Shown: positions 1 through 5,995, numbered from the stretch's first letter. The stretch is DNA of 5,995 bases from Ignavibacteriales bacterium (GCA_007280825.1 QYQI01000148.1:1-5995); one strand, 5' to 3'. The notes: generated from the letters alone by a model not told the origin. A program made the numbers and translations.

Positions 1-849
1 CTTTTTTTGAAATGAGGAAACCGAATCACCAAGCAGAACTTCAAAATGATTATCCTTGATATAAACCAAATCATTAAATCCGTCGGAATTAAAATCGGCT
101 GTTTTGAATTCGCTTATATCTCCGTTCAATCCGATAGAACGGGATTCTGTAAAATTTCCAGATCCGTTATTATAGAATAACAAAATAGAATTTGAATAGA
201 GATCAACAGCAGCAATATCCGGGAATGAATCGTAATCCAAGTCGATAAATGTTGAAGCCAAGAATATTTTCCCGGGTTCAATCCTTGTTGCCTGAAGACT
301 TCTATTTTTTTCTTTTATGATAGAAAGTCCGTTGAGCGAAGTCCCGGAAACTAATACTTCCGGTTTTCCGTCACCATCTATATCACCAACATCAATGTTT
401 GAAGGATAACCATTCAATTTAATTTTACTTTGTGAAGAGATCGTACCGGTTTTGGAGAATGAAGCAACTCCGATTTGTCTTGTTTTGCGCGAGAGAAAAA
501 TAAATTTTTTCTCGGATGAATTATTACTAAAGGAATGAATATTAGAAATGGCAATCGGAGAATATTTTTCTGATAGATTTATTAGGTCTGATTTTTTATC
601 TGATAGAGCCGAAACATATTTATTGTTCAATGAATTATAGATCAATAAATCTCTATAACCATCTGAGTTGTAATCTATGGGAAATATATTAGTGAAATTC
701 TTCTTTACAGAAAATTCCCTGTATCTGCAAAAACCGTTTATTGGAATTTGAGCGATGATGTCGGAGAAAAAAAAGAGAGTGACAAGAAATGAATATAATA
801 TAATTTGTTTAACCGCCGAGACGATTTTTTCTTCTTTGAAGTGCTTCAT
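1..849 (-). CDS. FG-GAP/VCBS repeat exported protein, N-terminal part (3' end outside window)
   Basis: The frame is open from an ATG at 849 to base 1, giving 283 residues with no stop, so the C-terminus is missing. The N-terminus looks like a signal peptide: a lysine-rich start, a hydrophobic stretch at about residues 16-28, and a likely cleavage after IIA (residue 33). At least four calcium-loop motifs of the FG-GAP/VCBS type follow, at about residues 59-67 (DYNSDGYRD), 156-164 (DIDGDGKPE, the most canonical), 203-211 (DLDYDSFPD) and 252-260 (DFNSDGFND). In this family such repeats build beta-propeller blades on secreted or surface proteins. The start lies 41 bases inside the end of the thioesterase gene, with a purine-rich AAAGAAGA just upstream. 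An in-frame ATG at 870 is an alternative that adds seven residues. The exact role is unknown. A C-terminal sorting domain, if present, would be outside the window. Confidence 0.85.
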   Translation of the reverse strand, partial: MKHFKEEKIVSAVKQIILYSFLVTLFFFSDIIAQIPINGFCRYREFSVKKNFTNIFPIDYNSDGYRDLLIYNSLNNKYVSALSDKKSDLINLSEKYSPIAISNIHSFSNNSSEKKFIFLSRKTRQIGVASFSKTGTISSQSKIKLNGYPSNIDVGDIDGDGKPEVLVSGTSLNGLSIIKEKNRSLQATRIEPGKIFLASTFIDLDYDSFPDIAAVDLYSNSILLFYNNGSGNFTESRSIGLNGDISEFKTADFNSDGFNDLVYIKDNHFEVLLGDSVSSFQKK

Positions 850-1279
850 CAAATCTTCTTTTTTCGTCATCTGTTTCAGGTGCAATTTCGAATGTATCAA
901 CCGGATTTCCATTATCATCTACACTAACAAAAGTTAAGTATGCTGTATTAGTGTGAATGCGTATTCCATCAATGAGTGATTCTGCAAATACCGTTACTCC
1001 AACTTCCATAGAAGTTCTAAATGCACGGTTCACTGATGCAATTAAAGTTACAACATTACCAAGTTTAATGGGATGATGAAAATCAATCCGGTCAACAGAA
1101 GCTGTAACACAAACGCGTTGAGAATGTTTGGCGGAAGAAAGCGCTGCACAAATATCTATCCAGTGCATTAGTTGACCGCCCAATAAATTTCCGAGCTGAT
1201 TCGTATAATTTGGTAGAACGAGTTCGGTCATTGTAATAACTGATTCGCTTACTTTCTTTTTTCTTCTTGGTTCGATCAT
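809..1279 (-). CDS. acyl-CoA thioesterase, hotdog fold (YciA/ACOT7-like)
   Basis: This 156-residue cytoplasmic protein is a single hotdog domain, the usual length for YciA-type enzymes, which hydrolyse acyl-CoA to free fatty acid and CoA. The helix signature N27-x-x-GNLLGGQLMHWID42 matches the conserved N...GxxxGGxxMxxxD segment. In this family the Asp (here D42) and nearby Asn are implicated in catalysis. The second conserved block, VDRIDFHHPIKLGNVV (residues 62-77), is the typical D-x-I-x-F-x-x-P-I-x-x-G strand and turn. The C-terminal tail is charged. The ATG overlaps the stop of the upstream bamD gene as ATGA, and no strong ribosome site precedes it, so translation is probably coupled to bamD. 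Its 3' end overlaps the FG-GAP gene by 41 bases. Chain-length specificity cannot be told from sequence. The family assignment is strong; the physiological substrate is unknown. Confidence 0.9.
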   Translation of the reverse strand: MIEPRRKKKVSESVITMTELVLPNYTNQLGNLLGGQLMHWIDICAALSSAKHSQRVCVTASVDRIDFHHPIKLGNVVTLIASVNRAFRTSMEVGVTVFAESLIDGIRIHTNTAYLTFVSVDDNGNPVDTFEIAPETDDEKRRFDEALQRRKNRLGG

Positions 1280-2031
1280 TTTTTGCTCATTAACTGCGTT
1301 TCATTTTCTTTAAGTTCTTTTGCGTTTGAGTTGTCCGGGTAACGATTGACAAATAAACTTATGTCAGCAAGCGCATCATTATTCAATCCTTTTTTCATCT
1401 CTAACTTTATTCTATTGTAAAGAGACAATGGTGCATACTTAGTATCATGATATGTTTCTGCAACAGCGCCGTAACATTTTATAGCTGCACTTTCATATTT
1501 CATTTTTTCATAAATCAATGCGCTTTGATAATCTTTCTCAGCTAATTTTTCTGTGAGTATTTTTATTTTTTGTTCTGCTTCTTCAACTTTTTTATTAGCA
1601 GGGAAAAAATCTATAAACGCCTGCATTTCCTCAATTGCCTTTTTAGTATATGCTTGATCAAGCTGATATGGCGGAGATAATTGGAAATACGATTCCGCAA
1701 GCATGAGTTGCGCATCCGGTACAAACGGACTTGCCGGAATATTCCGAATCAGTTTACTGAATTCATACGCCGATAATAAATATTGCCCGCGTTTGAAGTA
1801 GGTCATCCCTAAATAATATTGTGCATCATCATTAAATGCACTGCCGGAATATTGTAATAGAAAACTCTGGAATTCCCGAATTGCCAGTTCATAATCTTCA
1901 TCATTATAAAGTTGATAAACATAATTATAATATTGATCGGCGTTAAATTTACTTGTATCTGCAGCGCTTGAACATCCGATTATAAATGATAAAGATAGAA
2001 TGACCGCTAATAATTTCATTTTGTTTAACAA
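1276..2031 (-). CDS. bamD: BamD-like outer membrane assembly lipoprotein (TPR)
   Basis: This is a 251-residue lipoprotein, close to the usual BamD length of about 245-270. In Gram-negative cells BamD sits on the periplasmic face of the outer membrane and works with BamA to fold and insert beta-barrel proteins. The N-terminus has a short lysine-rich region, a hydrophobic stretch and a lipobox FIIGC with Cys20 as the lipidation site. Helical TPR-like repeats follow: NYVYQLYNDEDYELAIREF (about 36-54), a block starting AQYYLGMTYFKRGQYLLSAYEF (71-92), PDAQLMLAESYFQLS (104-118), and a C-terminal set with EKMKYESAAIKCYGAVAE. I chose the TTG at 2031 because AGAGAGG lies six bases upstream. The ATG at 2019 would still give a complete signal peptide but sits 18 bases from that site. 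Other TPR lipoproteins are possible, but the repeat pattern fits the YfiO/BamD family well. Confidence 0.85.
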   Translation of the reverse strand: MLNKMKLLAVILSLSFIIGCSSAADTSKFNADQYYNYVYQLYNDEDYELAIREFQSFLLQYSGSAFNDDAQYYLGMTYFKRGQYLLSAYEFSKLIRNIPASPFVPDAQLMLAESYFQLSPPYQLDQAYTKKAIEEMQAFIDFFPANKKVEEAEQKIKILTEKLAEKDYQSALIYEKMKYESAAIKCYGAVAETYHDTKYAPLSLYNRIKLEMKKGLNNDALADISLFVNRYPDNSNAKELKENETQLMSKK

Positions 2032-2036
2032 GTATT

Positions 2037-2044
2037 TCCTCTCT
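2037..2044 (-). promoter_or_regulatory. ribosome binding site favouring the TTG start of bamD
   Basis: Read on the minus strand this is AGAGAGGA. The AGAGAGG core lies six bases before the TTG at 2031 but 18 bases before the in-frame ATG at 2019. The spacing supports a TTG start. Shine-Dalgarno use can be weak in the Bacteroidota group, so this is suggestive only. Confidence 0.5.
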
Positions 2045-2099
2045 TTTAAACGTTGTAAAAATAAACAATTTAGGATAGCTGTGAAATACTAATCCAACG

Positions 2100-2699
2100 T
2101 TATTTACCGCGAATGCTGAACAGTAAAACAATCGTTACGATTAGAGTCCCGATAACAATAATCGGTTCCCACAAATTTGATAAAAGAGGCGTAGATGGGA
2201 TGGATGATTGTGTAAACGGCAGCATTTGATTTTCCAATCGGGATATTTCATCAAACTTTACGGTATCAATTTGGCTTTCGATATAACTTAATGACTTAAT
2301 AGTTTTATCTGCTCTTGTAATAGTTAAAGAATAGTTGAACGATATTTCCCTATACAGCAAAAGACCGCCAAACAAACCATCGGAAAAAGGATTTCTGTAT
2401 TCTACTTTTAGAGAAGTAACTGTATAATTTACTGCCTGGTTTGATTCAATTGTGGAAGATGTTAATAAATATCCGTGTTCATTGAATGTTTGAAATATTT
2501 TCGGTTTAAGAACTTCGAGAATTGGAGACGATGTAAATGAAAGATTAATCGTTTGCTTTGTACCAAGAATAGAATCTGCTCTTGAAACAGATCTGTCAAT
2601 TAATTTATAAATAACATCAAGATTCGTTTTTATCTGAGCAATAGACGAAACGGATATTAATAAAAATAAAATTGGAATTATAAACGGTTTTGTTTTCAA
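2100..2699 (-). CDS. uncharacterised exported protein with C-terminal membrane anchor
   Basis: I do not recognise this 199-residue protein. It starts with TTG at 2699. A TAA stands in frame immediately upstream, and the lysines and hydrophobic stretch right after it (MKTKP, then residues 6-20) make a good signal peptide, with likely cleavage after SIA (residue 21). The central part (about 22-170) looks like mixed alpha/beta with alternating hydrophobic strands (INLSFTSS, NYTVTSLKVEYR, ISFNYSLTITRAD). The last 20 or so residues form a single membrane segment (about 179-196) ending in SIRGK. The predicted topology is a periplasmic domain held by a C-terminal anchor with a tiny cytoplasmic tail. 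The gene lies 68 bases upstream of bamD on the same strand, which hints at an envelope role. That is inference from position only. Confidence 0.75.
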   Translation of the reverse strand: MKTKPFIIPILFLLISVSSIAQIKTNLDVIYKLIDRSVSRADSILGTKQTINLSFTSSPILEVLKPKIFQTFNEHGYLLTSSTIESNQAVNYTVTSLKVEYRNPFSDGLFGGLLLYREISFNYSLTITRADKTIKSLSYIESQIDTVKFDEISRLENQMLPFTQSSIPSTPLLSNLWEPIIVIGTLIVTIVLLFSIRGK

Positions 2700-2729
2700 T
2701 TAATTACAAATTTTGTTGAGGATTGATTT

Positions 2730-2760
2730 CAAATTAGAAATTCACGAAAGTAAATCCAAA
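2730..2760 (-). promoter_or_regulatory. possible promoter for the exported protein and bamD group
   Basis: On the minus strand TTTG (2757-2760) is followed 19 bases later by CTAATTTG (2730-2737). This partly resembles the Bacteroidota promoter pattern TTTG-N19-21-TAnnTTTG, but the TA of the downstream element is out of register by one base. It lies about 30 bases before the TTG start at 2699. Weak call based on pattern alone. Confidence 0.25.
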
Positions 2761-2787
2761 CAATAATTTATTTGAATCCTTCAGCTC

Positions 2788-2884
2788 TGTCATTGCGAAC
2801 TGATCCCGATCTATCGGGAGAAGTGAAGCAATCTCTTGCTTAGAGATTGCTTCATCACTACTTCAGTAGTGATTCGCAATGACA
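2788..2884. repeat. 97-base cloverleaf-forming palindromic repeat (REP/MITE-like)
   Basis: Perfect 12-base inverted ends (TGTCATTGCGAA at 2788-2799, TTCGCAATGACA at 2873-2884) enclose three further hairpins: TCCCGAT/ATCGGGA (2804-2810, 2813-2819), a perfect 13-base stem TGAAGCAATCTCT/AGAGATTGCTTCA (2824-2836, 2842-2854) with a five-base loop, and ATCACTAC/GTAGTGAT (2854-2861, 2866-2873). Nearly every base can pair, giving a three-armed cloverleaf. From memory, the words CATTGCGA and GAAGCAATCTC occur together in dispersed palindromic repeats of many bacterial genomes, so a non-autonomous mobile or REP-like repeat is likely. It starts 10 bases past the htpX stop, so the htpX transcript probably carries it. 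No target-site duplication is evident, and no T-run follows on the minus strand, so it is not a standard intrinsic terminator. Confidence 0.8.
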
Positions 2885-2894
2885 TACATAAAAT

Positions 2895-3746
2895 CTATCT
2901 TCTTCCAGCAGCAATTTCCTGAAGACGTGCAATTCTCTCTTCAATTGGCGGATGTGTTGAAAATAATTTCATAAGAGATTTTCCGCTCAATGGATTTACA
3001 ATGAACATATGCGAAGAAGATGTTCCGGCATTTGTCATAGGAATTAATTTATTGCCTTGCTGAAGTTTATTTAATGCAGAAGCTAATGCAAGCGGGTTGC
3101 CTGAAATTTGCGCTCCGCCTTCATCTGCCATATACTCACGGGATCGTGAAATTGCCATTTGAATTAATAATGCTGCGATCGGTGCAATGATTATTAAAGC
3201 CAAATCAGAAAAGACATTTCCTCTATCACGTTCATTCCTTCCGCCGCTGAACATTGCCGCCCATCCTGCCATTCGTGCAATAAAAGTAATGGTTCCAACT
3301 AAAGTTGCAGCGATAGTACCAACCAAAATATCTCTGTTCTTAACATGAGTTAATTCATGAGAAATTACACCTTCAAGTTCTTCCCGCTTTAATAGACTTA
3401 ATATTCCTGTTGTTACTGCTACCGCACTATGCTGTGGATCTCTTCCTGTAGCAAAAGCGTTTGGTGTTGGATTTTCCATTACATAAACTTTTGGCATCGG
3501 CAGCTCAGCTTTCATTGCTAAGTTCTCAATAGAATCATAAAGTTGAGGATACTGCTCACGCGTAACTTCCTGTGCACGATACATCTTTAAAACTATTTTA
3601 TCAGAGAACCAGTATGAACCGAAATTCATTACAAGCGAAATTAAAAATGCCACCATCATACCGGACTGACCGCCGATCAAATTTCCGACGAGTATAAATA
3701 ACACCATCATCACAGTCATTAGTATAACTGTCTTAAAGCCGTTCAT
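2895..3746 (-). CDS. htpX: HtpX, inner-membrane zinc metalloprotease (M48)
   Basis: This 283-residue protein matches HtpX in length and architecture. HtpX is an integral inner-membrane protease that degrades damaged membrane proteins with its active site facing the cytoplasm. Two N-terminal membrane segments (about 6-24 and 30-48) are followed by the conserved NPTPNAFATG block (92-101), the zinc site HELTH (130-134), two more hydrophobic segments (about 143-165 and 180-200) and SREYMAD, whose Glu204 supplies the third zinc ligand. The FSTHPPIEERIARL tail is also typical. All catalytic residues are present, so the enzyme should be active. I chose the ATG at 3746: an AAAAGGA site lies seven bases upstream. 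A TTG directly before it (3749) would add one Met but is less well spaced. The gene is divergent from porQ and followed by the cloverleaf repeat. It appears monocistronic, or may read on toward the gene at 2699. Confidence 0.96.
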   Translation of the reverse strand: MNGFKTVILMTVMMVLFILVGNLIGGQSGMMVAFLISLVMNFGSYWFSDKIVLKMYRAQEVTREQYPQLYDSIENLAMKAELPMPKVYVMENPTPNAFATGRDPQHSAVAVTTGILSLLKREELEGVISHELTHVKNRDILVGTIAATLVGTITFIARMAGWAAMFSGGRNERDRGNVFSDLALIIIAPIAALLIQMAISRSREYMADEGGAQISGNPLALASALNKLQQGNKLIPMTNAGTSSSHMFIVNPLSGKSLMKLFSTHPPIEERIARLQEIAAGRR

Positions 3747-3753
3747 CAATTAT

Positions 3754-3760
3754 TCCTTTT
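3754..3760 (-). promoter_or_regulatory. ribosome binding site of htpX
   Basis: The minus strand reads AAAAGGA, ending seven bases before the ATG at 3746. This is good Shine-Dalgarno spacing and decides between that ATG and the adjacent TTG at 3749. Confidence 0.65.
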
Positions 3761-3768
3761 TTTTGAAT

Positions 3769-3800
3769 CAAATTTAGGTTGAAAGTTTAGTTCTATCAAG
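3769..3800 (-). promoter_or_regulatory. htpX promoter, Bacteroidota-type
   Basis: On the minus strand CTTG (3797-3800) is followed after exactly 20 bases by TAAATTTG (3769-3776). The known Bacteroidota housekeeping pattern is TTTG-N19-21-TAnnTTTG; the downstream box is a perfect match and the upstream box differs by one base. Transcription would start a few bases past 3769, leaving a short leader that just contains the ribosome site. No operator-like repeat is visible beside it. Confidence 0.55.
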
Positions 3801-3810
3801 TTTGTTTGAG

Positions 3811-3842
3811 TTGTTATTCTAACAGATATTGAAATTACTTTG
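3811..3842 (+). promoter_or_regulatory. possible porQ promoter, Bacteroidota-type
   Basis: TTTG (3811-3814) is followed after 20 bases by TTACTTTG (3835-3842), one mismatch from TAnnTTTG. It would give a leader of roughly 75 bases before the porQ ATG at 3924. The candidate sits back to back with the htpX promoter, about 10 bases apart, so the two upstream boxes may compete for polymerase. Confidence 0.4.
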
Positions 3843-3923
3843 TTCCAAAATAAAAAGCGACTGAAGTTTGGCTTGCCTTTATTGGCATTTATCTGTAAAA
3901 TCGCATCAAAATTTGCTGGGAAT

Positions 3924-4853
3924 ATGAAAAAGATTTCAATTGCCTTAACAACATTGTTAATTTCGTCTACACTTTTTGCGCAAAGCACATTTGAATTTTT
4001 AAAATTAGATACAAGTCCGCGCGCCGCCGCCGTTGCCGGAAGTTTTGTAGCTAACAATGATGACCCCAATGTTATTTTCTATAATCCTGCTGGAATTAAT
4101 TTACTTACAGGTACACCGGTTTCATTTTCATTTTTAAAGCATCTGTTAGATATCAATTCAGCAAGTTTAGCATATTCAAAAGAGTTTGAAGGTATTGGAA
4201 GATTTGCAGCAGGAATTCAATACATAAATTATGGTTCGTTTATTCAAGCAGACGCAAGCGGAACTAAACTTGGCGAGTTTAGCGCTGGAGAGATGGCTTT
4301 ACTTATCGGCTATGGAAATCAACTTGATAACAATTTTTATTACGGTGCTAATCTAAAATTTATTTATTCAAGTATTGCAGGTCAATCTTCAACAGGGTTA
4401 GCTATTGATCTCGGTCTGCATTATGCTATTCCGGATTCAAGATGGAATTTTGGTTTTTCTATTTTAAATCTTGGCAAACAACTTTCAAGTTACTTCAGCA
4501 CTAAAGAAGATTTACCTCTTGATATGCGTTTGGGATTTTCAAAGGGACTTGAAAAACTTCCATTTAAATTTTATTGGTCATTCAACAAACTCAACGAAAG
4601 ACAAAACAATTTTTTTGACCGCTTCGGTCAAATTACACTTGGCGGAGAATTCCGTTTAGGTCAAAGCATGCGTTTGAGATTCGGTTATGATAATGAGAAA
4701 AGACGCGAGATGAAAATTGGAACTTCTGCAGGATTAGCTGGGTTCAGTTTAGGACTTGGATTTATCGTCAGCAAATACAATGTTGATTATTCATTCTCGT
4801 CTATGGGGTCAATCGGTGCACTACACAGATTTGGTATTTCAACAAATCTATAA
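3924..4853 (+). CDS. porQ: PorQ-like type IX secretion system outer membrane beta-barrel protein
   Basis: This is a 309-residue PorV/PorQ-family protein. In Bacteroidota, PorQ is an outer-membrane barrel that works with PorU, PorV and PorZ in the complex that processes and anchors type IX cargo at the cell surface. The start at ATG 3924 is chosen because MKKISIALTT begins a clean signal peptide with likely cleavage after LFA (residue 19); the 28 codons upstream in frame do not look like an export signal. Family features visible are TFEFLKLDTSPRAAAVAG (22-39), DDPNVIFYNPAG (46-57), then AAGIQYINYGSF, GEFSAGEMALLIGYG and NNFYYGANLKFIYSS, with amphipathic strands to the C-terminus. The order and wording fit PorQ better than PorV, which is longer. 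Its stop is 12 bases from the convergent TPR gene stop. Less likely alternatives are another PorV/PorQ paralogue with no secretion role. Confidence 0.82.
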   Translation: MKKISIALTTLLISSTLFAQSTFEFLKLDTSPRAAAVAGSFVANNDDPNVIFYNPAGINLLTGTPVSFSFLKHLLDINSASLAYSKEFEGIGRFAAGIQYINYGSFIQADASGTKLGEFSAGEMALLIGYGNQLDNNFYYGANLKFIYSSIAGQSSTGLAIDLGLHYAIPDSRWNFGFSILNLGKQLSSYFSTKEDLPLDMRLGFSKGLEKLPFKFYWSFNKLNERQNNFFDRFGQITLGGEFRLGQSMRLRFGYDNEKRREMKIGTSAGLAGFSLGLGFIVSKYNVDYSFSSMGSIGALHRFGISTNL

Positions 4854-4865
4854 CACAATTAAGAT

Positions 4866-5995
4866 TTATTTCTTATATGGTATTTTTAAATATTGTTCCG
4901 CTAACTTGTGAGAATCATTCCGATCACGTAATTGCAAAGTCTCGTTATAATATTTGATTGCTTTATCGCGCTTTCCCATTTGATCATACAACGTCCCGAG
5001 ATAAAAGACAGTATTAATTAAAAAACCGGATTCATTTTCTTTATCTAATTCTCGGGAAAGTTTTTCTGATTTTTCAAAATAAACCGCAGCAGAATCAACT
5101 TTCTCTTTTAATTTAAAATCCATTCCGAGATAATAAGTTGCTTCGCGTTCAAAGCGTTTATTATAACCGGGCATACCAATTCTACATTTGTTATAAATAT
5201 CCCTAAAAGTTTTAACCGCTTCGGAATAATTATTTTCTTTTACAAAAGAAAGACCAAAATATTTTTGAAAGTTGGGATTGTTTGGGAAATCAGCTAATAA
5301 AATCCGCGCCCATTTACGCGATTCATTCATATTATCTTCAAACTGAAAATTGAGAGTCATTAAAAAGTAACGCGATTCAAGACGGGCATATCGTCCGTTG
5401 ATTGCAACGTTCTCAAGCTCTTTCAGTCCTCTTGCTTTATCACCTTTCGGGAAAAAGACCATGAATGGTTTTACTGCTGAATATTTTTGCGGAATTACAT
5501 CCGCATAATAATGATAGATTCCAAATCCCAATTGCACATCAACATTTTTCGAATTCTCCGCGTAGGATTTGAACACAAGAGCAAGTCCGTCTTTTCCATC
5601 AAGCGCAGCTTTGAACCAATTTTCGCGTATTGCACGCATGCGTCCTCTAAATCCAAGTGCACCACCTTTAAAAAACATTGCATCAACACTCTTATCGTTT
5701 TTATCAAGAATGTTGTCGCATATCTCAATACACTCTTCAAGTTGATTGTAAAATTTTTCATCTAAACTTTCGTTATCAAGATCAAGAAGAATTCTCCACC
5801 AGGTTATCATTGCCTTAAAAAATTTTCCTGAAGGATGTGTTGAATAATCTTTTGTTACAACATCGAAAGTCTTTTCTGCTTTATCGAATTCGATACCGTA
5901 AATTTGATTCACTCCGGATTTAACGAGTGAATCATGCCTAACCCAATTGTAGTTTTGAGCTGTTAGACGGAGTGTAATTAAAAAAAGAACTGAGA
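4866..5995 (-). CDS. exported TPR-repeat protein of unknown role (5' end outside window)
   Basis: The frame runs from the stop at 4866 to the window edge, giving 375 complete codons with no in-frame ATG near the front. The first visible residues, SVLFLITLRLTAQ, look like the end of a signal peptide (cleavage near LTA), so the real start is probably only a few codons beyond 5995. The GTG at 5912 would cut this off and is unlikely. Visible features (numbered from the first full codon) are ALGFRGRMRAIRENW (112-126), GFGIYHYYADVIP (156-168), FPKGDKARGLKELE (181-194), and TPR-like helices at about 246-267 and 328-361 (LGTLYDQMGKRDKAIKYY). TPR proteins act as protein-binding scaffolds; the partner here is unknown. 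The middle region recalls large helical TPR proteins of the TTC39/Iml2 kind, but that is impression only. It is probably periplasmic. Confidence 0.83.
   Translation of the reverse strand, partial: SVLFLITLRLTAQNYNWVRHDSLVKSGVNQIYGIEFDKAEKTFDVVTKDYSTHPSGKFFKAMITWWRILLDLDNESLDEKFYNQLEECIEICDNILDKNDKSVDAMFFKGGALGFRGRMRAIRENWFKAALDGKDGLALVFKSYAENSKNVDVQLGFGIYHYYADVIPQKYSAVKPFMVFFPKGDKARGLKELENVAINGRYARLESRYFLMTLNFQFEDNMNESRKWARILLADFPNNPNFQKYFGLSFVKENNYSEAVKTFRDIYNKCRIGMPGYNKRFEREATYYLGMDFKLKEKVDSAAVYFEKSEKLSRELDKENESGFLINTVFYLGTLYDQMGKRDKAIKYYNETLQLRDRNDSHKLAEQYLKIPYKK

Noticed and set aside
755..937. A 60-codon plus-strand open frame
   Set aside because: It is antisense to the FG-GAP signal peptide and the thioesterase C-terminus and has no family-like features.
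2049..2090. A promoter directly ahead of bamD
   Set aside because: TTG followed after 22 bases by TAAATTGT differs from the expected box at two positions and has an over-long spacer, so it is too weak to annotate.
1949..2131. A 60-codon minus-strand frame across the bamD start
   Set aside because: It overlaps the bamD signal peptide in another frame and has no ribosome site or recognisable motif.
2788..2884. The cloverleaf as a tRNA or an intrinsic terminator
   Set aside because: Stem lengths and loops do not match tRNA (12-base outer stem, no T-loop or CCA pattern), and no T-run follows on the htpX strand.
3746..4069. A 107-codon minus-strand open frame upstream of htpX
   Set aside because: It lies mostly antisense to the well-supported porQ start and signal peptide, has no recognisable domain, and runs through both candidate promoters.
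4471..4659. A 62-codon plus-strand frame inside porQ
   Set aside because: It is out of frame within an intact beta-barrel gene and has no independent support.
4854..4865. A bidirectional terminator between the convergent porQ and TPR genes
   Set aside because: The gap is only 12 bases and I see no stable hairpin with a T-run in or around it.
5487..5765. Open frames on both strands inside the TPR gene
   Set aside because: The TPR reading frame is continuous and has clear repeat features; the others are shadows of it.

Overview
The window is A+T-rich, tightly packed bacterial DNA. The gene content (a PorQ-type secretion protein, a BamD-type lipoprotein, HtpX, an FG-GAP surface or secreted protein) and two divergent promoters that resemble the Bacteroidota TTTG / TAnnTTTG pattern point to the Bacteroidota-Chlorobi-Ignavibacteria group. 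Ignavibacteria is my best guess, from protein style alone; no ribosomal marker is present to confirm it.

Layout. Positions 1-2699 hold four minus-strand genes. In transcription order they are an uncharacterised exported protein with a C-terminal membrane anchor (2699 to 2100), a BamD-like outer-membrane assembly lipoprotein (2031 to 1276), a hotdog-fold acyl-CoA thioesterase (1279 to 809) and the N-terminal part of an FG-GAP repeat protein (849 to beyond base 1). The last three overlap (a 4-base ATGA overlap, then 41 bases), so they are very likely co-transcribed. Positions 2700-2894 are intergenic and contain a 97-base imperfectly nested palindrome (2788-2884) that can fold as a three-armed cloverleaf. 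Next is htpX on the minus strand (3746 to 2895). A 177-base divergent region separates it from porQ on the plus strand (3924-4853). porQ converges, with only 12 bases between, on a minus-strand TPR protein gene (4866 to beyond base 5995) whose start codon lies outside the window.

Function. The recognisable theme is the cell envelope. BamD helps insert outer-membrane beta-barrels, PorQ belongs to the attachment machinery of the type IX secretion system, HtpX is an inner-membrane quality-control protease, and the FG-GAP, TPR and unknown proteins all carry export signals. The thioesterase is the cytoplasmic exception, although it is translationally coupled to bamD. I see no phage, transposase, CRISPR array, tRNA or rRNA. 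I do not see a convincing new multi-gene system; the least explained items are the cloverleaf repeat and the unknown protein upstream of bamD. No gene-free stretch exceeds about 200 bases.
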